This document shows, piece by piece, positions 52,162-61,615 of a stretch of DNA of 64,000 nucleotides; the stretch's first letter is position 1, and the number at the start of each line of letters is the position of its first letter. A program made the translations under genes and the position numbers. The notes beneath the pieces were generated by a model. That model saw nothing but the letters and a program-made list of their open reading frames with translations, had not been told where the DNA came from and ran no database searches. Where the stretch lies: the NCBI RefSeq assembly GCF_003674065.1, contig NZ_RDBE01000006.1, forward strand, positions 186,001 through 250,000, given 5' to 3'. Origin of the DNA: Nocardioides mangrovicus. Its GTDB lineage: Bacteria; Actinomycetota; Actinomycetes; Propionibacteriales; Nocardioidaceae.

Positions 52162-52776
52162 CTAGGGCTTGCGGGTCAAGACGTTGAACTCGTTGTAGAC
52201 GAACAGCGTGCCGAGCGAGCGCGGGAACGGGAAGGAGAAGGCCTTCTCCACTGCCAGCCCGTTGCGTGCGGCCAGCTCGCGCAGCGCGTCGAAGTCCGTG
52301 AACGCCAGGTGCGTCGGGTCGGAGGCGTGACCCCGCTCCTGGGGGGTGATGAAGTGCACGTGTCCGCCCGGACGCAGGTAGGGCAGATACGACTGCAGGA
52401 TCTCGTCCGCAGCCGCAGGCGTGACGTGCTCCACCAGGTGGGAGAGGATCAGGCCGTCGAAGCTCTCCGGCCGAGCCTCCGGCGCGGTCGGCCACTCGGT
52501 CGGCGTGTAGGCCACGAGCCCGGTGGCGCGGCAGTGGTCGACGAAGGCCTGGTTGTGGTCGACGCCGACGCCGTGGCCGTCGAGCTGGTGCAGGGTGCGT
52601 CCCAGGCCGCAGCCGATGTCCAGCACGCGTCCCAGCCGCAGCCGCCTGATGTTCCACCGGTACGGCGCCTGCACCGGCAGCAGCCGCTTCCACCACTTCT
52701 GCTGCAGCCGGCTGAGGCGTTCGGCGTACTCGGTGCCGCTGGTCTGCTCGCCGTGAGCGGTGCCGTCATCGGTCAC
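52162..52776 (-). CDS. class I SAM-dependent methyltransferase
   Basis: 204 aa from GTG. Motif I VLDIGCGLGRTLHQLDGHGVGVD, then LILSHLVEHV and LRPGGHVHFITPQERGH, typical of small-molecule methyltransferases. A TAGGCT box 6 nt before the start suggests leaderless transcription. It ends 11 bp before the TIGR03936-type gene on the same strand. Confidence 0.88.
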   Translation of the reverse strand: MTDDGTAHGEQTSGTEYAERLSRLQQKWWKRLLPVQAPYRWNIRRLRLGRVLDIGCGLGRTLHQLDGHGVGVDHNQAFVDHCRATGLVAYTPTEWPTAPEARPESFDGLILSHLVEHVTPAAADEILQSYLPYLRPGGHVHFITPQERGHASDPTHLAFTDFDALRELAARNGLAVEKAFSFPFPRSLGTLFVYNEFNVLTRKP

Positions 52777-52782
52777 CCGATC

Positions 52783-52792
52783 AGCCTAGATT
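52783..52792. promoter_or_regulatory. overlapping divergent -10 boxes
   Basis: TAGGCT on the minus strand (52788-52783) and TAGATT on the plus strand (52787-52792) share two bases. They lie 6 and 7 nt from the GTG starts at 52776 and 52800. Confidence 0.5.
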
Positions 52793-52799
52793 CATCCTC

Positions 52800-53687
52800 G
52801 TGGATCTCGGCTCCGACACGATGGGCACCGCCTGGTCCGTCCTCGTCGTCGACGCGACGACCGGTGAGCGCCTCGTCGACCAGCATCCTGAGCGCGTCCT
52901 GGGGACCGCCAGCGTGGCCAAGCTGTTGCTGCTGACCGAGGTCGCGGCCCGCCTCGCCGCAGGAACCCTCGACGCCGACCAGCCCGTACAGCGCAACACC
53001 ACTCCCCCAGTCGCCGACTCAGGTCTGTGGCACCTGATGCGCCTCGACACCCTGCCGCTGGCCGACGTGTGCCTGCTGGTGGCGGCGGTGAGCGACAACT
53101 GGGCCACCAACGCCCTGCTGGAGGTGGTCGGCCTCGACGCCGTCACGGCGCGTGCGGAGTCGCTCGGGATGGTGCACACCCGGCTCCTCGACCGGGTCCG
53201 CGACGCGCGCACCCCCGCCGACCCGCCGACCCTGAGCGTCGGCAACGCGGCGGAGTGGGTCGAGTTCCTGCTCCAGGTTCACCAGGGCATCCTGGTGAAC
53301 CGCCAGGTCAGCGAGCAGCTACGAGCGTGGCTGGCCACCAGCGTCGACCACTCGATGGTGGCCGCCGCCTGGGCGCAGGACCCGCTGGTGGCGACCGGTC
53401 GTGTCCTCAACAAGACCGGCACCGACGACGGCGTGCGGGCCGACGTCGGGATCGTCACCGGCGAGCGGCCGGTGGTGTACGCGGCGATCGCGGGGTGGCG
53501 AGTGGACGGCGCTCGAATCGTCGCCCAGGATCGTGTGCTGGCGAGGCTGCGGGCCATCGCCCTCGAGGCTCAACGAGCTGAGGTCTCCACGGCGGCGCCG
53601 ATCCCGCACATCGTGAAGCGCCCCGCCGGGAGGGACAGCTTCACCGTCGACGACGCCGCTGACCAACCCACCCAGAACGGCTCGTAG
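52800..53687 (+). CDS. serine hydrolase of the beta-lactamase/PBP superfamily
   Basis: 295 aa from GTG. The three penicillin-interacting motifs are present: S38-V-A-K41, S98-D-N100 and K205-T-G207. The class A omega-loop Glu (ExxLN) is not apparent, so it is probably a transpeptidase/peptidase-like or defective relative and not a true beta-lactamase. No signal peptide is visible. The final 40 or so residues overlap the antiparallel polysaccharide gene by 118 bp and look like read-through beyond the family domain. Confidence 0.85.
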   Translation: MDLGSDTMGTAWSVLVVDATTGERLVDQHPERVLGTASVAKLLLLTEVAARLAAGTLDADQPVQRNTTPPVADSGLWHLMRLDTLPLADVCLLVAAVSDNWATNALLEVVGLDAVTARAESLGMVHTRLLDRVRDARTPADPPTLSVGNAAEWVEFLLQVHQGILVNRQVSEQLRAWLATSVDHSMVAAAWAQDPLVATGRVLNKTGTDDGVRADVGIVTGERPVVYAAIAGWRVDGARIVAQDRVLARLRAIALEAQRAEVSTAAPIPHIVKRPAGRDSFTVDDAADQPTQNGS

Positions 53688-55249
53688 GCCTCCCTCTGCC
53701 AGTGACGTGTGCTGCTCGTGAGTCCATCGCGGATCAGCGACACCCCGAGATCGCCGGCCGCGGTCGAGAGCCACACCTGTGCCGGCTCTGTGGCCGAGAG
53801 CTCGATCGTCGTGCGTCCGGTGGCCGCTCCGCGCACGCACCCACCGGACGAGTGCAGCTCCACCACATCGCTGACGCGCACCGCAGCTGGTCCGCCGAGG
53901 TGCAGGGAGCGATCGCCGACCGCCACCTGCAGGTTCGCGGCCTCGTTCAGCCGCTGGCGAGCAGAGGCTCGAGATGTCGGCAACCGCCCGGTGATCGCCG
54001 GGTCGCGCAGGAAACCGGTGGTCAGATCGGGCGCGACGAGGGGATCCACCTGGCGCGAGACCAGTGGCTCGCCGTCGGCCAGCATCGCCCGCGCGGCGGC
54101 GATGCGCTGCTTGAAGCCGGCCTCGAGGACCACCTGCTTGGCCGTGTAGCCGTACTGCATCCAGGCTCCCGGCACGATGAGCACCGCGACCAGCGCCAGG
54201 CCCAGTAATCGGAGACCCAGCATCTGTTCGCGGATCCGCTCCCAGGCGAGCTGCGTCGTGTAGGCGAAGGCGGGAAGGGTCAGCAAGATCCCGACGTAGG
54301 CATAGCGGTCGGCGACCGCCGCGAAGACGAACCCGTCGACGGCCCGTGTCAGCGTGATCAGGATGAGGTTCACCAGCAACGCGGCCAACCCGGCGACGGC
54401 GAGCATCCTCAGCCGCGGGTGCCGGCGCCCGCGCCAGGCCACGACGCAGAAGAGCACGAAGACCAGCAACCCGGTGTGCGGGACCATCACGATGTGCTCC
54501 CAGAGCACCGCGAGGCCGATCAGGATGGCCGGCACCATGAGCATCGGGTTGGCGTACTGCCCGCTGTTGCCCACATGCCCGATGGCCGCGTACCAGACGA
54601 CGTAAGCCGCCGTCGGCGCCGAGGCGACCAGCAGGGCCGACCGCAGGCCATGGCGCATGAGAGAGAAGAACGCTGCGAACGCCACCATCGAGATGCCAAC
54701 ACCCGCGCACATCAGACTGGCACTCAACATCGCCCAGACAAGCGCGCGGCGTCGGCCGGTCGGAGCCGAGTCGGCGATCATCGCCAACGCGCCGAACCCC
54801 AGCGCCACCGCTCCTAGAAAGCCGATCTGAAACGCCCAGAAGATCGTGGTCGAACCGGCTCCCAAGAACAGCAGCAGAGCCATGGTCGCCACCGCCGGAC
54901 CCGGCCCAGCGCCGGTGCGTCGGAGCACAACGAACAGGACGAGGCACGTCACCAGATGCGCGCTGATCGGCATCAGCGCGTAGGGCAGGTAGTCGAACCC
55001 GAACAGCGTGAACATCGCGCGCCACAGCACGACGGGAATCGTCGACCAGTGCTCGTTGTGCGGGTGGAACAGGTTCCACCACGTGTCGTGCGAGAGGTGC
55101 CGCTTGAGCAGGAACGACCAGTCGTCGTACCAGAACCACAGTCTCCGAACGAGCCAGACCTCCCACAGGCCGGCTAGACCGCATAGGAACAGGGCGCACC
55201 GCGTCGCGGTATCGAGCCGGGCGCGACCGAGCGGGCGAGGTTGCAGCAC
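53570..55249 (-). CDS. GT-C-like polytopic membrane protein (polysaccharide cluster)
   Basis: 559 aa with about 10-12 membrane helices and a C-terminal soluble beta domain. Motifs shared with the 544-aa paralog are LWFWYDDWSFLLKR near residue 36 and LFHPHNEHWSTIPV near 61. The acidic pair in the first loop resembles GT-C lipid-linked glycosyltransferases. It probably transfers a sugar from a polyprenyl donor outside the membrane. It overlaps the serine hydrolase gene by 118 bp at its end. Confidence 0.72.
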   Translation of the reverse strand: MLQPRPLGRARLDTATRCALFLCGLAGLWEVWLVRRLWFWYDDWSFLLKRHLSHDTWWNLFHPHNEHWSTIPVVLWRAMFTLFGFDYLPYALMPISAHLVTCLVLFVVLRRTGAGPGPAVATMALLLFLGAGSTTIFWAFQIGFLGAVALGFGALAMIADSAPTGRRRALVWAMLSASLMCAGVGISMVAFAAFFSLMRHGLRSALLVASAPTAAYVVWYAAIGHVGNSGQYANPMLMVPAILIGLAVLWEHIVMVPHTGLLVFVLFCVVAWRGRRHPRLRMLAVAGLAALLVNLILITLTRAVDGFVFAAVADRYAYVGILLTLPAFAYTTQLAWERIREQMLGLRLLGLALVAVLIVPGAWMQYGYTAKQVVLEAGFKQRIAAARAMLADGEPLVSRQVDPLVAPDLTTGFLRDPAITGRLPTSRASARQRLNEAANLQVAVGDRSLHLGGPAAVRVSDVVELHSSGGCVRGAATGRTTIELSATEPAQVWLSTAAGDLGVSLIRDGLTSSTRHWQREAYEPFWVGWSAASSTVKLSLPAGRFTMCGIGAAVETSAR

Positions 55250-55403
55250 GGATCAGGTCCTCTCGAGCGCGCCCAAACACGTCTAAACCCGTATAGAACT
55301 GGCAGGTGAGACGAGTGAAGCACGAGCAGGGCCCGCTAGGGGGCGTTTCGACTCATCGCACTCGACACTGCCGAGGTCGAGACAGCGCGATGGGCAGGAA
55401 CTC

Positions 55404-57038
55404 CTAGCGGCATGCGCGGAAGTAGCCCGACGGCAGCCGAACCCTCAGCTCGGCGTCGGCCGACGTGCCGACCCACACAGAGGTGCCGGGAGGGACGCCA
55501 CGAGCGACGGGATGGCTCTTGACGCGCCCGCGGATCAAGAGTGTCGAGACGGTCGTGCCGGAGGTTTCCAGCGAGAACTGACCGCCGCCGTCGGTAGCAG
55601 TCAACTGCAGGTGCCCACCGGTGGAGTAGCCCGAAAGACAACGGTCCCGTTCGGTGACCTGGCCCGGACCACGGAAGGTCAGGCTGGACGTCGTCGGCAC
55701 GTCGTCGAGGCGTTCGGCGCCGATGCCGACCTGAAGTCCGCCGGCAGCGTCCAGGCGGGACTGGGGGCCGGTTCGCACCTGGGGTAGCCGCGAGCGAAGT
55801 ACCCGATCGCGAAGGCTCGCGGTCGTGATGTCAGGGCTGTACGTGGGATCGAGCGACCCGACCACGACCGCGCCGCCCTGTGCGATCCCAACCCCAGCGA
55901 CCAGGCGCGCCCGGCTGTCGCCGATAGCTGTTTCGCGTTGCTGGTGGAACACGAGCAACGATCCGATTCCACTCGTCATGAGCAAGGCGGCGATGAGGAC
56001 ACCACCGATGACCGCCACCACGGGTTCCGGACTCACGGCGGCAGCCAGCCACGACAGCGCCACCACGAAGGCGGGAATCGTCAATACCAAGCCGAGGTAG
56101 ACGTAGCGGGACGCCGTCGCCGCCTGTTCGCCGGCCAGCGCGACCCGCGAGTAGCTGAGAAGAAGCAGGAACGGAACCAGCGCCAGCATCCCGGCCCGCG
56201 CGAGCGCCCGTAGTGCGGCCGGCGCCGGCGCAACCAGACTCGCCAGGGCGAGCACCAAGATCATCGGGCCGCCGACACCGGGAAGGGGCACGACCTGCTG
56301 CCAGATGTTGGCGGCACCGGTCAACATCGCTGAGGGGATGTACATGCGCAGCGCCGAGCTGTGATCGGTGCTGCTTGAGCCGAAGGTGAGGAGCCAGGAT
56401 ACGTACACCACCGCCGGCACGAATGCCGTCGCGACCGCCGAGCGCCAGCCATTGCGGACCAGCGCGAAGGCTGCGACCCAACAGGTCATCGTCACCCCCA
56501 TTCCCGAGCACATCAGCCCCGCCACCAGCAGTACCCAGACCACCCCGGTCCGTCGGAGTCCGGGCGACATCGACTCAGTGACGGTGAGCGCCAGCAGCGC
56601 CAGGAGAACCGGCCCCACGAACTCCGACTGGAAGGCCCAGAGCAGATCCTCGGCTCCTGCGCCGGCGAATGCGACCGTGACGGTGCCAATCACAGCGGGC
56701 CACGCCGAAGCACCGACCCTTCGCAGCAGCAGGTAGAGCGTGCACACGACCAGGACGTGCAAGATCACAACCACGGCAGCGAATGGCAGGTAGCGGATTC
56801 CGAATAGCGAATAGAGGATTCGATATTCGATCACCGGAATGGTGACCCAGTGCTCGTTGTGTGGGCGAAAAAGTGTGTGCAGCGGCGTCTCGGTCACGCT
56901 GCGGTGCAGCAAGAACTCCCAGTCGTCGCCGAAGAACCACAGCGATCGCGACAGTTGCAGCAGCAGAACCGCAGAAGCGAGCACCGTCGCTACGACAGCA
57001 ATGCCAGGACGGCCTGCACGGCTCAGTGCCTGCCGCAC
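55404..57038 (-). CDS. GT-C-like polytopic membrane protein, paralog of the previous
   Basis: 544 aa, with the same plan: LWFFGDDWEFLLHR and LFRPHNEHWVTIPV, about 10-12 helices, and a beta-rich C-terminal domain ending LPSGYFRACR. It starts 20 bp after the epimerase gene. Paralogous with the 559-aa protein, so the two probably arose by duplication and use related acceptors. Confidence 0.72.
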   Translation of the reverse strand: MRQALSRAGRPGIAVVATVLASAVLLLQLSRSLWFFGDDWEFLLHRSVTETPLHTLFRPHNEHWVTIPVIEYRILYSLFGIRYLPFAAVVVILHVLVVCTLYLLLRRVGASAWPAVIGTVTVAFAGAGAEDLLWAFQSEFVGPVLLALLALTVTESMSPGLRRTGVVWVLLVAGLMCSGMGVTMTCWVAAFALVRNGWRSAVATAFVPAVVYVSWLLTFGSSSTDHSSALRMYIPSAMLTGAANIWQQVVPLPGVGGPMILVLALASLVAPAPAALRALARAGMLALVPFLLLLSYSRVALAGEQAATASRYVYLGLVLTIPAFVVALSWLAAAVSPEPVVAVIGGVLIAALLMTSGIGSLLVFHQQRETAIGDSRARLVAGVGIAQGGAVVVGSLDPTYSPDITTASLRDRVLRSRLPQVRTGPQSRLDAAGGLQVGIGAERLDDVPTTSSLTFRGPGQVTERDRCLSGYSTGGHLQLTATDGGGQFSLETSGTTVSTLLIRGRVKSHPVARGVPPGTSVWVGTSADAELRVRLPSGYFRACR

Positions 57039-57058
57039 GACGCGCGAGACAGGCCGGT

Positions 57059-58096
57059 TCAGAGACGACCGTCAGTCACAGCATGGGTCACCCACGGGAT
57101 CACCTCGTCGAGCATCTCGTCGAGCGAGGTCGAGCACTCGAACCCCAGCACGTCCTTGGCCTTCCCGACATCGGGCACGCGCCTTTGCACGTCGTACTCG
57201 TACGCCGGGTCGCTGACGATCGAGAGCGGCACGTCGGACCCCTTGATCTTGCGCCAGATGACCTCGGCCAGCTCACGCACACTGGTCGACTCCGGGGTGG
57301 AGATGTTGAAGTCGTTGTTGTGCGCGGCCTCTTGGCTCATGCACTCGACGATGCCGCGAGCCAGGTCGCCGCCGTAGGTGTAGTGGCGGATCTGGTTGCC
57401 CTCGCCGAGGATGTGCAGCGGGTCTTGGCCCTTGACGATCTTCTGCACCAGATCGGGCACGACGTGGCTCATCGCGAGCTTGACGTTGCCCGAGGAGACC
57501 TCGACGTCGCCGACGGCCCGTCCTTCGCCGATGCCGACGCAGTTGAACGGCCGCACGATGGTGTAGGGCAGCTGGTACTGGTCCCAGGCCGCCTTGGCGA
57601 AGTACTCCACCGCGAGCTTCTGGAAGCCGTAGGAGGACAGCGGCGGCGGGATCTTGCGCTCGTCACCCTCTTTCGAGGGCCAGTGCTCGGTGGACTCGAA
57701 GACCATCGAGCTGGACAGGTACGTGACCTTCTTCAGCTTGCCGTTGCGGTGCGCCTCGATAGCAGCGTCGCACTCGGCGGCCATGATCCGCTCGTTGGTG
57801 GCGAGCAGGTCGTACGCGTAGGCGTGGAAGTAGGAGATGCCCCCGATGAGCGCCGCGCCGGCGATGAAGTGGTCGCAGTCGGCGAGCAGCTTGGTCATCA
57901 GCTGCACGTCGCGAGCGTCGTCCTCGTAGAAGTGGTAGTCGGGGTGGTCGTCGTAGGACTTCGTGACCGGCCCGTACTTGGAGTAGTTGTCGATGCCCAC
58001 GACGGAGTAACCGCGCTTGAGCAGCTCCTCGACGACGTAGCCACCGATGAAGCCGGCCGATCCGGAGACCAGGACCTGCTGCTTCTCTTCGCTCAT
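57059..58096 (-). CDS. NAD-dependent epimerase/dehydratase
   Basis: 345 aa. Extended SDR: GSAGFIGGYVVEELLKRGY (residues 11-29), SSSMVFEST, and YGFQK (catalytic Tyr/Lys), then RPFNCVG. It converts a nucleotide sugar for the surface polysaccharide. ATG overlaps the GT2 gene by 4 bp (ATGA). Confidence 0.9.
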   Translation of the reverse strand: MSEEKQQVLVSGSAGFIGGYVVEELLKRGYSVVGIDNYSKYGPVTKSYDDHPDYHFYEDDARDVQLMTKLLADCDHFIAGAALIGGISYFHAYAYDLLATNERIMAAECDAAIEAHRNGKLKKVTYLSSSMVFESTEHWPSKEGDERKIPPPLSSYGFQKLAVEYFAKAAWDQYQLPYTIVRPFNCVGIGEGRAVGDVEVSSGNVKLAMSHVVPDLVQKIVKGQDPLHILGEGNQIRHYTYGGDLARGIVECMSQEAAHNNDFNISTPESTSVRELAEVIWRKIKGSDVPLSIVSDPAYEYDVQRRVPDVGKAKDVLGFECSTSLDEMLDEVIPWVTHAVTDGRL

Positions 58097-58875
58097 ACTC
58101 GTGCTTTCCGTTCCTTGGGGGGTCGATTGTTGAGGTCGGCGATCTGCCGAGCTTCGCGCTTCACCTGGTCCAGCGACAGCGCGGGCCCGAAGGCGAAGCG
58201 GTACCAGCGCAGGTACTTGGGGATCCAGCCCTGCAGGTCGAAGTTCGACTCACCGAGCGTCCGGTCGAGCCAGATGGTCGGCAGCTCGGCGACGGGTCGG
58301 CGCAGCCGTCGAGCCTTGGCCGTGAGCTCCAGTCCGATCTCGAAACCACTGCGGCTGTCGATACCGACTTCCTGGATGAACGCACGAGAGTAGGCCTTGA
58401 AACTGTTAGTGGCGTCCTTGGTTCCGACCCGCCCGGCCAGGCCGAGCGATCGGCCGGCGGTACGAGACATCAAACCCTTGAGCAGCGGTCCACCGACCTG
58501 CTGGCCGCCGGGGCTGTACCGCGAGGCCGCAGCCACCACGACCCCACGCTCGACCAGCCGCGCTAGGTCGTCGATCTGACGAGGGTCGTCGCTGCCATCA
58601 GCCATCGTCACCACAACGACGGGGTGGGTAGCAACGTCGATGCCGAACCGGACGGCGTTGGCCGGGCCCCGTCCGTAGGTATTGACGACGCACCGCACAC
58701 GCGAGTCGACGGCGGCCATCTTCTCGACATACGGGATCGTGGTGTCCTCAGCGAAGTCCACCACCACGAGTATCTCGCAGGGCAGCTGCACCGCCTCACC
58801 GAGCCGCTCGAGGACGGGGACGACGCTGTCGCCCTCGTTGTAGGCGGGGATGACGACCGAGACGCCGAGGGTCAT
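58093..58875 (-). CDS. family 2 glycosyltransferase (dolichol-P-mannose synthase-like)
   Basis: 260 aa. VVIPAYNEGDSVVPVLERL (residues 6-24), ILVVVDFAEDTT, MADGSDDP (metal-binding DxSxDDP) and the LKGLMSRTAGRSLG region are those of GT2 enzymes making polyprenyl-phosphate sugars. It may supply donors for the GT-C proteins. No C-terminal membrane helices. Overlaps both neighbours by 4 bp. Confidence 0.88.
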   Translation of the reverse strand: MTLGVSVVIPAYNEGDSVVPVLERLGEAVQLPCEILVVVDFAEDTTIPYVEKMAAVDSRVRCVVNTYGRGPANAVRFGIDVATHPVVVVTMADGSDDPRQIDDLARLVERGVVVAAASRYSPGGQQVGGPLLKGLMSRTAGRSLGLAGRVGTKDATNSFKAYSRAFIQEVGIDSRSGFEIGLELTAKARRLRRPVAELPTIWLDRTLGESNFDLQGWIPKYLRWYRFAFGPALSLDQVKREARQIADLNNRPPKERKARV

Positions 58876-60086
58876 ATCGTGCTGCCCCCGCCCCGTAGGT
58901 TCCAGACGTCGACGACCGGGACCTCGATGGGCAGGTCGCGGTATTCGGCGTGCGGGGCTCCAATGACGATGATGTCGGACTGCGCGAGCACGGCCTCGGT
59001 GGGCGAGAGGGTGTCGTCCACGCGGACGTAAGGATCCGCCGTGAGCACCTGCCTGGCGCGAAACTCCAGGATCCGCTTCAGCTTGTAGGACAGGCTCGAT
59101 CGGATGTCGTCGCTCTCGGCCTTGAACGCCATGCCGAGGATGCCGACCCGCAGGGTAGCGAGGTCATACTTCTTTTCCAGCTGGCTCACCATGTATAGCG
59201 GCAGGCCCTCATTCACCAGCATGGCCGAGTGACCTAGCACGAACGAGTTGTCGGTGAAGGCCGCCAACTGCATGGTGTCCTTGAACAGGCACGGGCCGGC
59301 GGCGAAGCCGGCTCCGGGCATGTCCGCGGCTCGCGGGTAGTCGGTGGCGAGGGCGGTGCGGATGCGGTCGAAGTCGAGCCCGTGGTCGTTGGCCATGACA
59401 TAGAACTGGTTGGCGGCGGCGAACTTGATGTAGCGCCACGTGTTGGTGAATAGCTTCGCCAGCTCCGCCTCTTCAGGCTCGAGCTCGACGATGGTGTCGG
59501 TCAGCGAGCGGAACAGGCGCCCGGCACGCTCGCGCACCTCGGCGGTCCGGCCCGACACGATCTGCGGCAGCGCGAAGAGCTCCACCATGGCCTTGCCCTC
59601 GGCGATCCGCTCGGGGCAGAACGCGACGTCCACGCTGAGTCCGGCCTCGGCGAACACCCGCTCCACACCTGCCGTCACGCCCGGGTACAGCGTGCTGCGC
59701 AGAACGACCATCTGGCCGTCGTGGAACTGGGGCAGGGTCTCGGCCAGTGACCGCGTGACCGCGTGCGGGTTGGGGTTCAGATGCTCATCGACGGGGGTGC
59801 CGATGACCACCACGACGTGCTCGGCCCGCGAGATGATGGCGGGGTCGCTGCTCACCTCGAGCGAGCCCTGCTCGAGTACTCGGTCGAGAACGACCTGTGC
59901 CCCCTCCTCGTGGAAAGGCAGCTGACCACCGCCGACCTGCTTCACGGCATGGTCGTTGATGTCGTAGATCCCGACCCTGCGTCCTCGATCCGCGAAGGCG
60001 ATCGCAAGGGGCAGTCCCACATGTCCGCATCCGCCGACGACAACCACATCGAGTTCGTGCTCAGGTCCGCTCGTCACACTCGTCAC
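58872..60086 (-). CDS. UDP-glucose/GDP-mannose dehydrogenase family (WecC-like)
   Basis: 404 aa. GGCGHVGLPLAIAFADRG is the Rossmann motif, IGTPVDE the substrate loop, EPEEAELAKLFTNTWRY, and GPCLFKD the catalytic Cys-containing loop. It oxidises a UDP-sugar to its uronic acid, probably UDP-ManNAc. It is translationally coupled to the GT2 gene. Confidence 0.93.
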   Translation of the reverse strand: MTSVTSGPEHELDVVVVGGCGHVGLPLAIAFADRGRRVGIYDINDHAVKQVGGGQLPFHEEGAQVVLDRVLEQGSLEVSSDPAIISRAEHVVVVIGTPVDEHLNPNPHAVTRSLAETLPQFHDGQMVVLRSTLYPGVTAGVERVFAEAGLSVDVAFCPERIAEGKAMVELFALPQIVSGRTAEVRERAGRLFRSLTDTIVELEPEEAELAKLFTNTWRYIKFAAANQFYVMANDHGLDFDRIRTALATDYPRAADMPGAGFAAGPCLFKDTMQLAAFTDNSFVLGHSAMLVNEGLPLYMVSQLEKKYDLATLRVGILGMAFKAESDDIRSSLSYKLKRILEFRARQVLTADPYVRVDDTLSPTEAVLAQSDIIVIGAPHAEYRDLPIEVPVVDVWNLRGGGSTI

Positions 60087-60196
60087 CGTTCGTATCGCCG
60101 ACAGGCACCAGGGCCGTGACGTCCCCGGCCCCTGATCGCCGTGAGTCTATGAACCGCGTATCGATAATGCACATCGACACGACGCGCTCGACCAGG

Positions 60197-61615
60197 TCAT
60201 CGCGTGAGGTAGCGACAGCTGAAGACCGCGCGCCACCCTACAGGTGACACGGCAAGGACCTCGCGGTGCCGCGCGCTGTGGTTGGCACAATCCGCCCGTG
60301 CGACAGCGACCTGCGACTGCCAGGTCGGCCGCGCGGACCTCCCCATGTCGTTGGCGTGCCACGACGAGAGCACACCGAACAGGCACGCACCTGCTACGGC
60401 CAGCGCCACGCCGGATCGCAGCAGCCTGCTTAAGGTCGGGGCCCGGTGGAGCGTGCTGACCAGCAGCGCCAGCGCCGTCAGGAACATCAGAGCGGGTACG
60501 ACGAAGTATCGGCTCGCCTCCGGAACCAAGACGGTAGTCACCTTCAGCGGCAGCAGCGTGACCGTGAACAGGACTAGCGACCCCGCGAGGAGCACGGCGG
60601 GCAGCGACACGGCAGCGACTCCCTTGGACCATGCCACGAGCGCCGCCATGAGTGCCGCCACCAGGACGACGAGAACCCCCACGGTGACGTCGGGGTGCAC
60701 GTGCTGCTCGGGGTCGTACCGACCGACTCCGAGCACCCCGTCGCCCGCGACGCGGCGCAGCCATCCGCGCAGCAGCTCGAGCGGCGGGTTCGGATAAGTG
60801 CCCATGGTCCTCGCCGGAGCCGTCAGCATCACGACGACCTGTGTCGCCGCGGCCACGATGCCGGCCAGCACCATGGGCCTCATTTCGGCGTCCCGGGTAA
60901 CCCACCACACCAGCGCCGCAAGCACTACCGAGCCGACGCCGAAGGGCGTGCTCAACGCGGCAAAGGCAAGAACGAGGGCTGCTGTCACGGCGCCCGTCGT
61001 ACCGCGTGGTCGCCAGAACACCACGAGTATTGAGCCGAACAGGAGGAACCAGGCCGTGTTGGCGAGGTTGTCGACGACCTCCTGACCCAGCGGCAAAGCG
61101 ACGACCCATGCCGCGACGAACGCCGCGGGGGCCCTCGACCCGGCCATCGCCTTCACCGTGACGTAGGCCAGGACCGCGACACCGGCTTGGGTCAGAGCGC
61201 CGGACAACGAGATCGCGACACCCTGGGAGGGCACAGGCAGGAAGGTCACGAGCCAGGCCACCACTCGCTGATAGGCGGCCGCGTAGCCCGCGTACGGATG
61301 GACCAGCTCGGCGAGACCCCCCAACGGGCCGTGATGCGTGGACGCCCGATGCAGGAACTCGTAGGCGTCCTCGGCCCAGGGCGACTCCCACGCCCGGACA
61401 GGAATGCGCAACGCGGCGAGAATAGACCCCAGCACGAATACCGCCACGAGCTCCCAGAGTCGCGCCGGCATCGGGTCGGCAGGTCGGAGGAGCTCAAGCA
61501 TCGAGCTGGGAGGGATGCCACCTGGTTCCACCGGGGAGCGCCCACTCCAAGGCGCCGCCCCTCGCTGCCAGTGCTCCTGGAACCGGCTGCTACTCATAAG
61601 CTCGGACCCAGGCAA
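60197..61615 (-). CDS. polytopic membrane protein of the polysaccharide cluster
   Basis: 472 aa with about 10 membrane helices. The first loop (RAWESPWAEDAYEFLHRAS) has an ED pair like GT-C glycosyltransferases, and PASRYFVVPAL occurs near 365. The C-terminus has cysteine-containing short segments. The protein is a distant relative or analogue of the two GT-C proteins downstream. The transferase assignment is an inference. Confidence 0.65.
   Translation of the reverse strand: MPGSELMSSSRFQEHWQRGAAPWSGRSPVEPGGIPPSSMLELLRPADPMPARLWELVAVFVLGSILAALRIPVRAWESPWAEDAYEFLHRASTHHGPLGGLAELVHPYAGYAAAYQRVVAWLVTFLPVPSQGVAISLSGALTQAGVAVLAYVTVKAMAGSRAPAAFVAAWVVALPLGQEVVDNLANTAWFLLFGSILVVFWRPRGTTGAVTAALVLAFAALSTPFGVGSVVLAALVWWVTRDAEMRPMVLAGIVAAATQVVVMLTAPARTMGTYPNPPLELLRGWLRRVAGDGVLGVGRYDPEQHVHPDVTVGVLVVLVAALMAALVAWSKGVAAVSLPAVLLAGSLVLFTVTLLPLKVTTVLVPEASRYFVVPALMFLTALALLVSTLHRAPTLSRLLRSGVALAVAGACLFGVLSSWHANDMGRSARPTWQSQVAVARADCANHSARHREVLAVSPVGWRAVFSCRYLTR

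Noticed and set aside
52800-53687. True class A beta-lactamase
   Set aside because: SxxK, SDN and KTG are present but the omega-loop Glu motif is not visible and there is no signal peptide, so only the superfamily is called.
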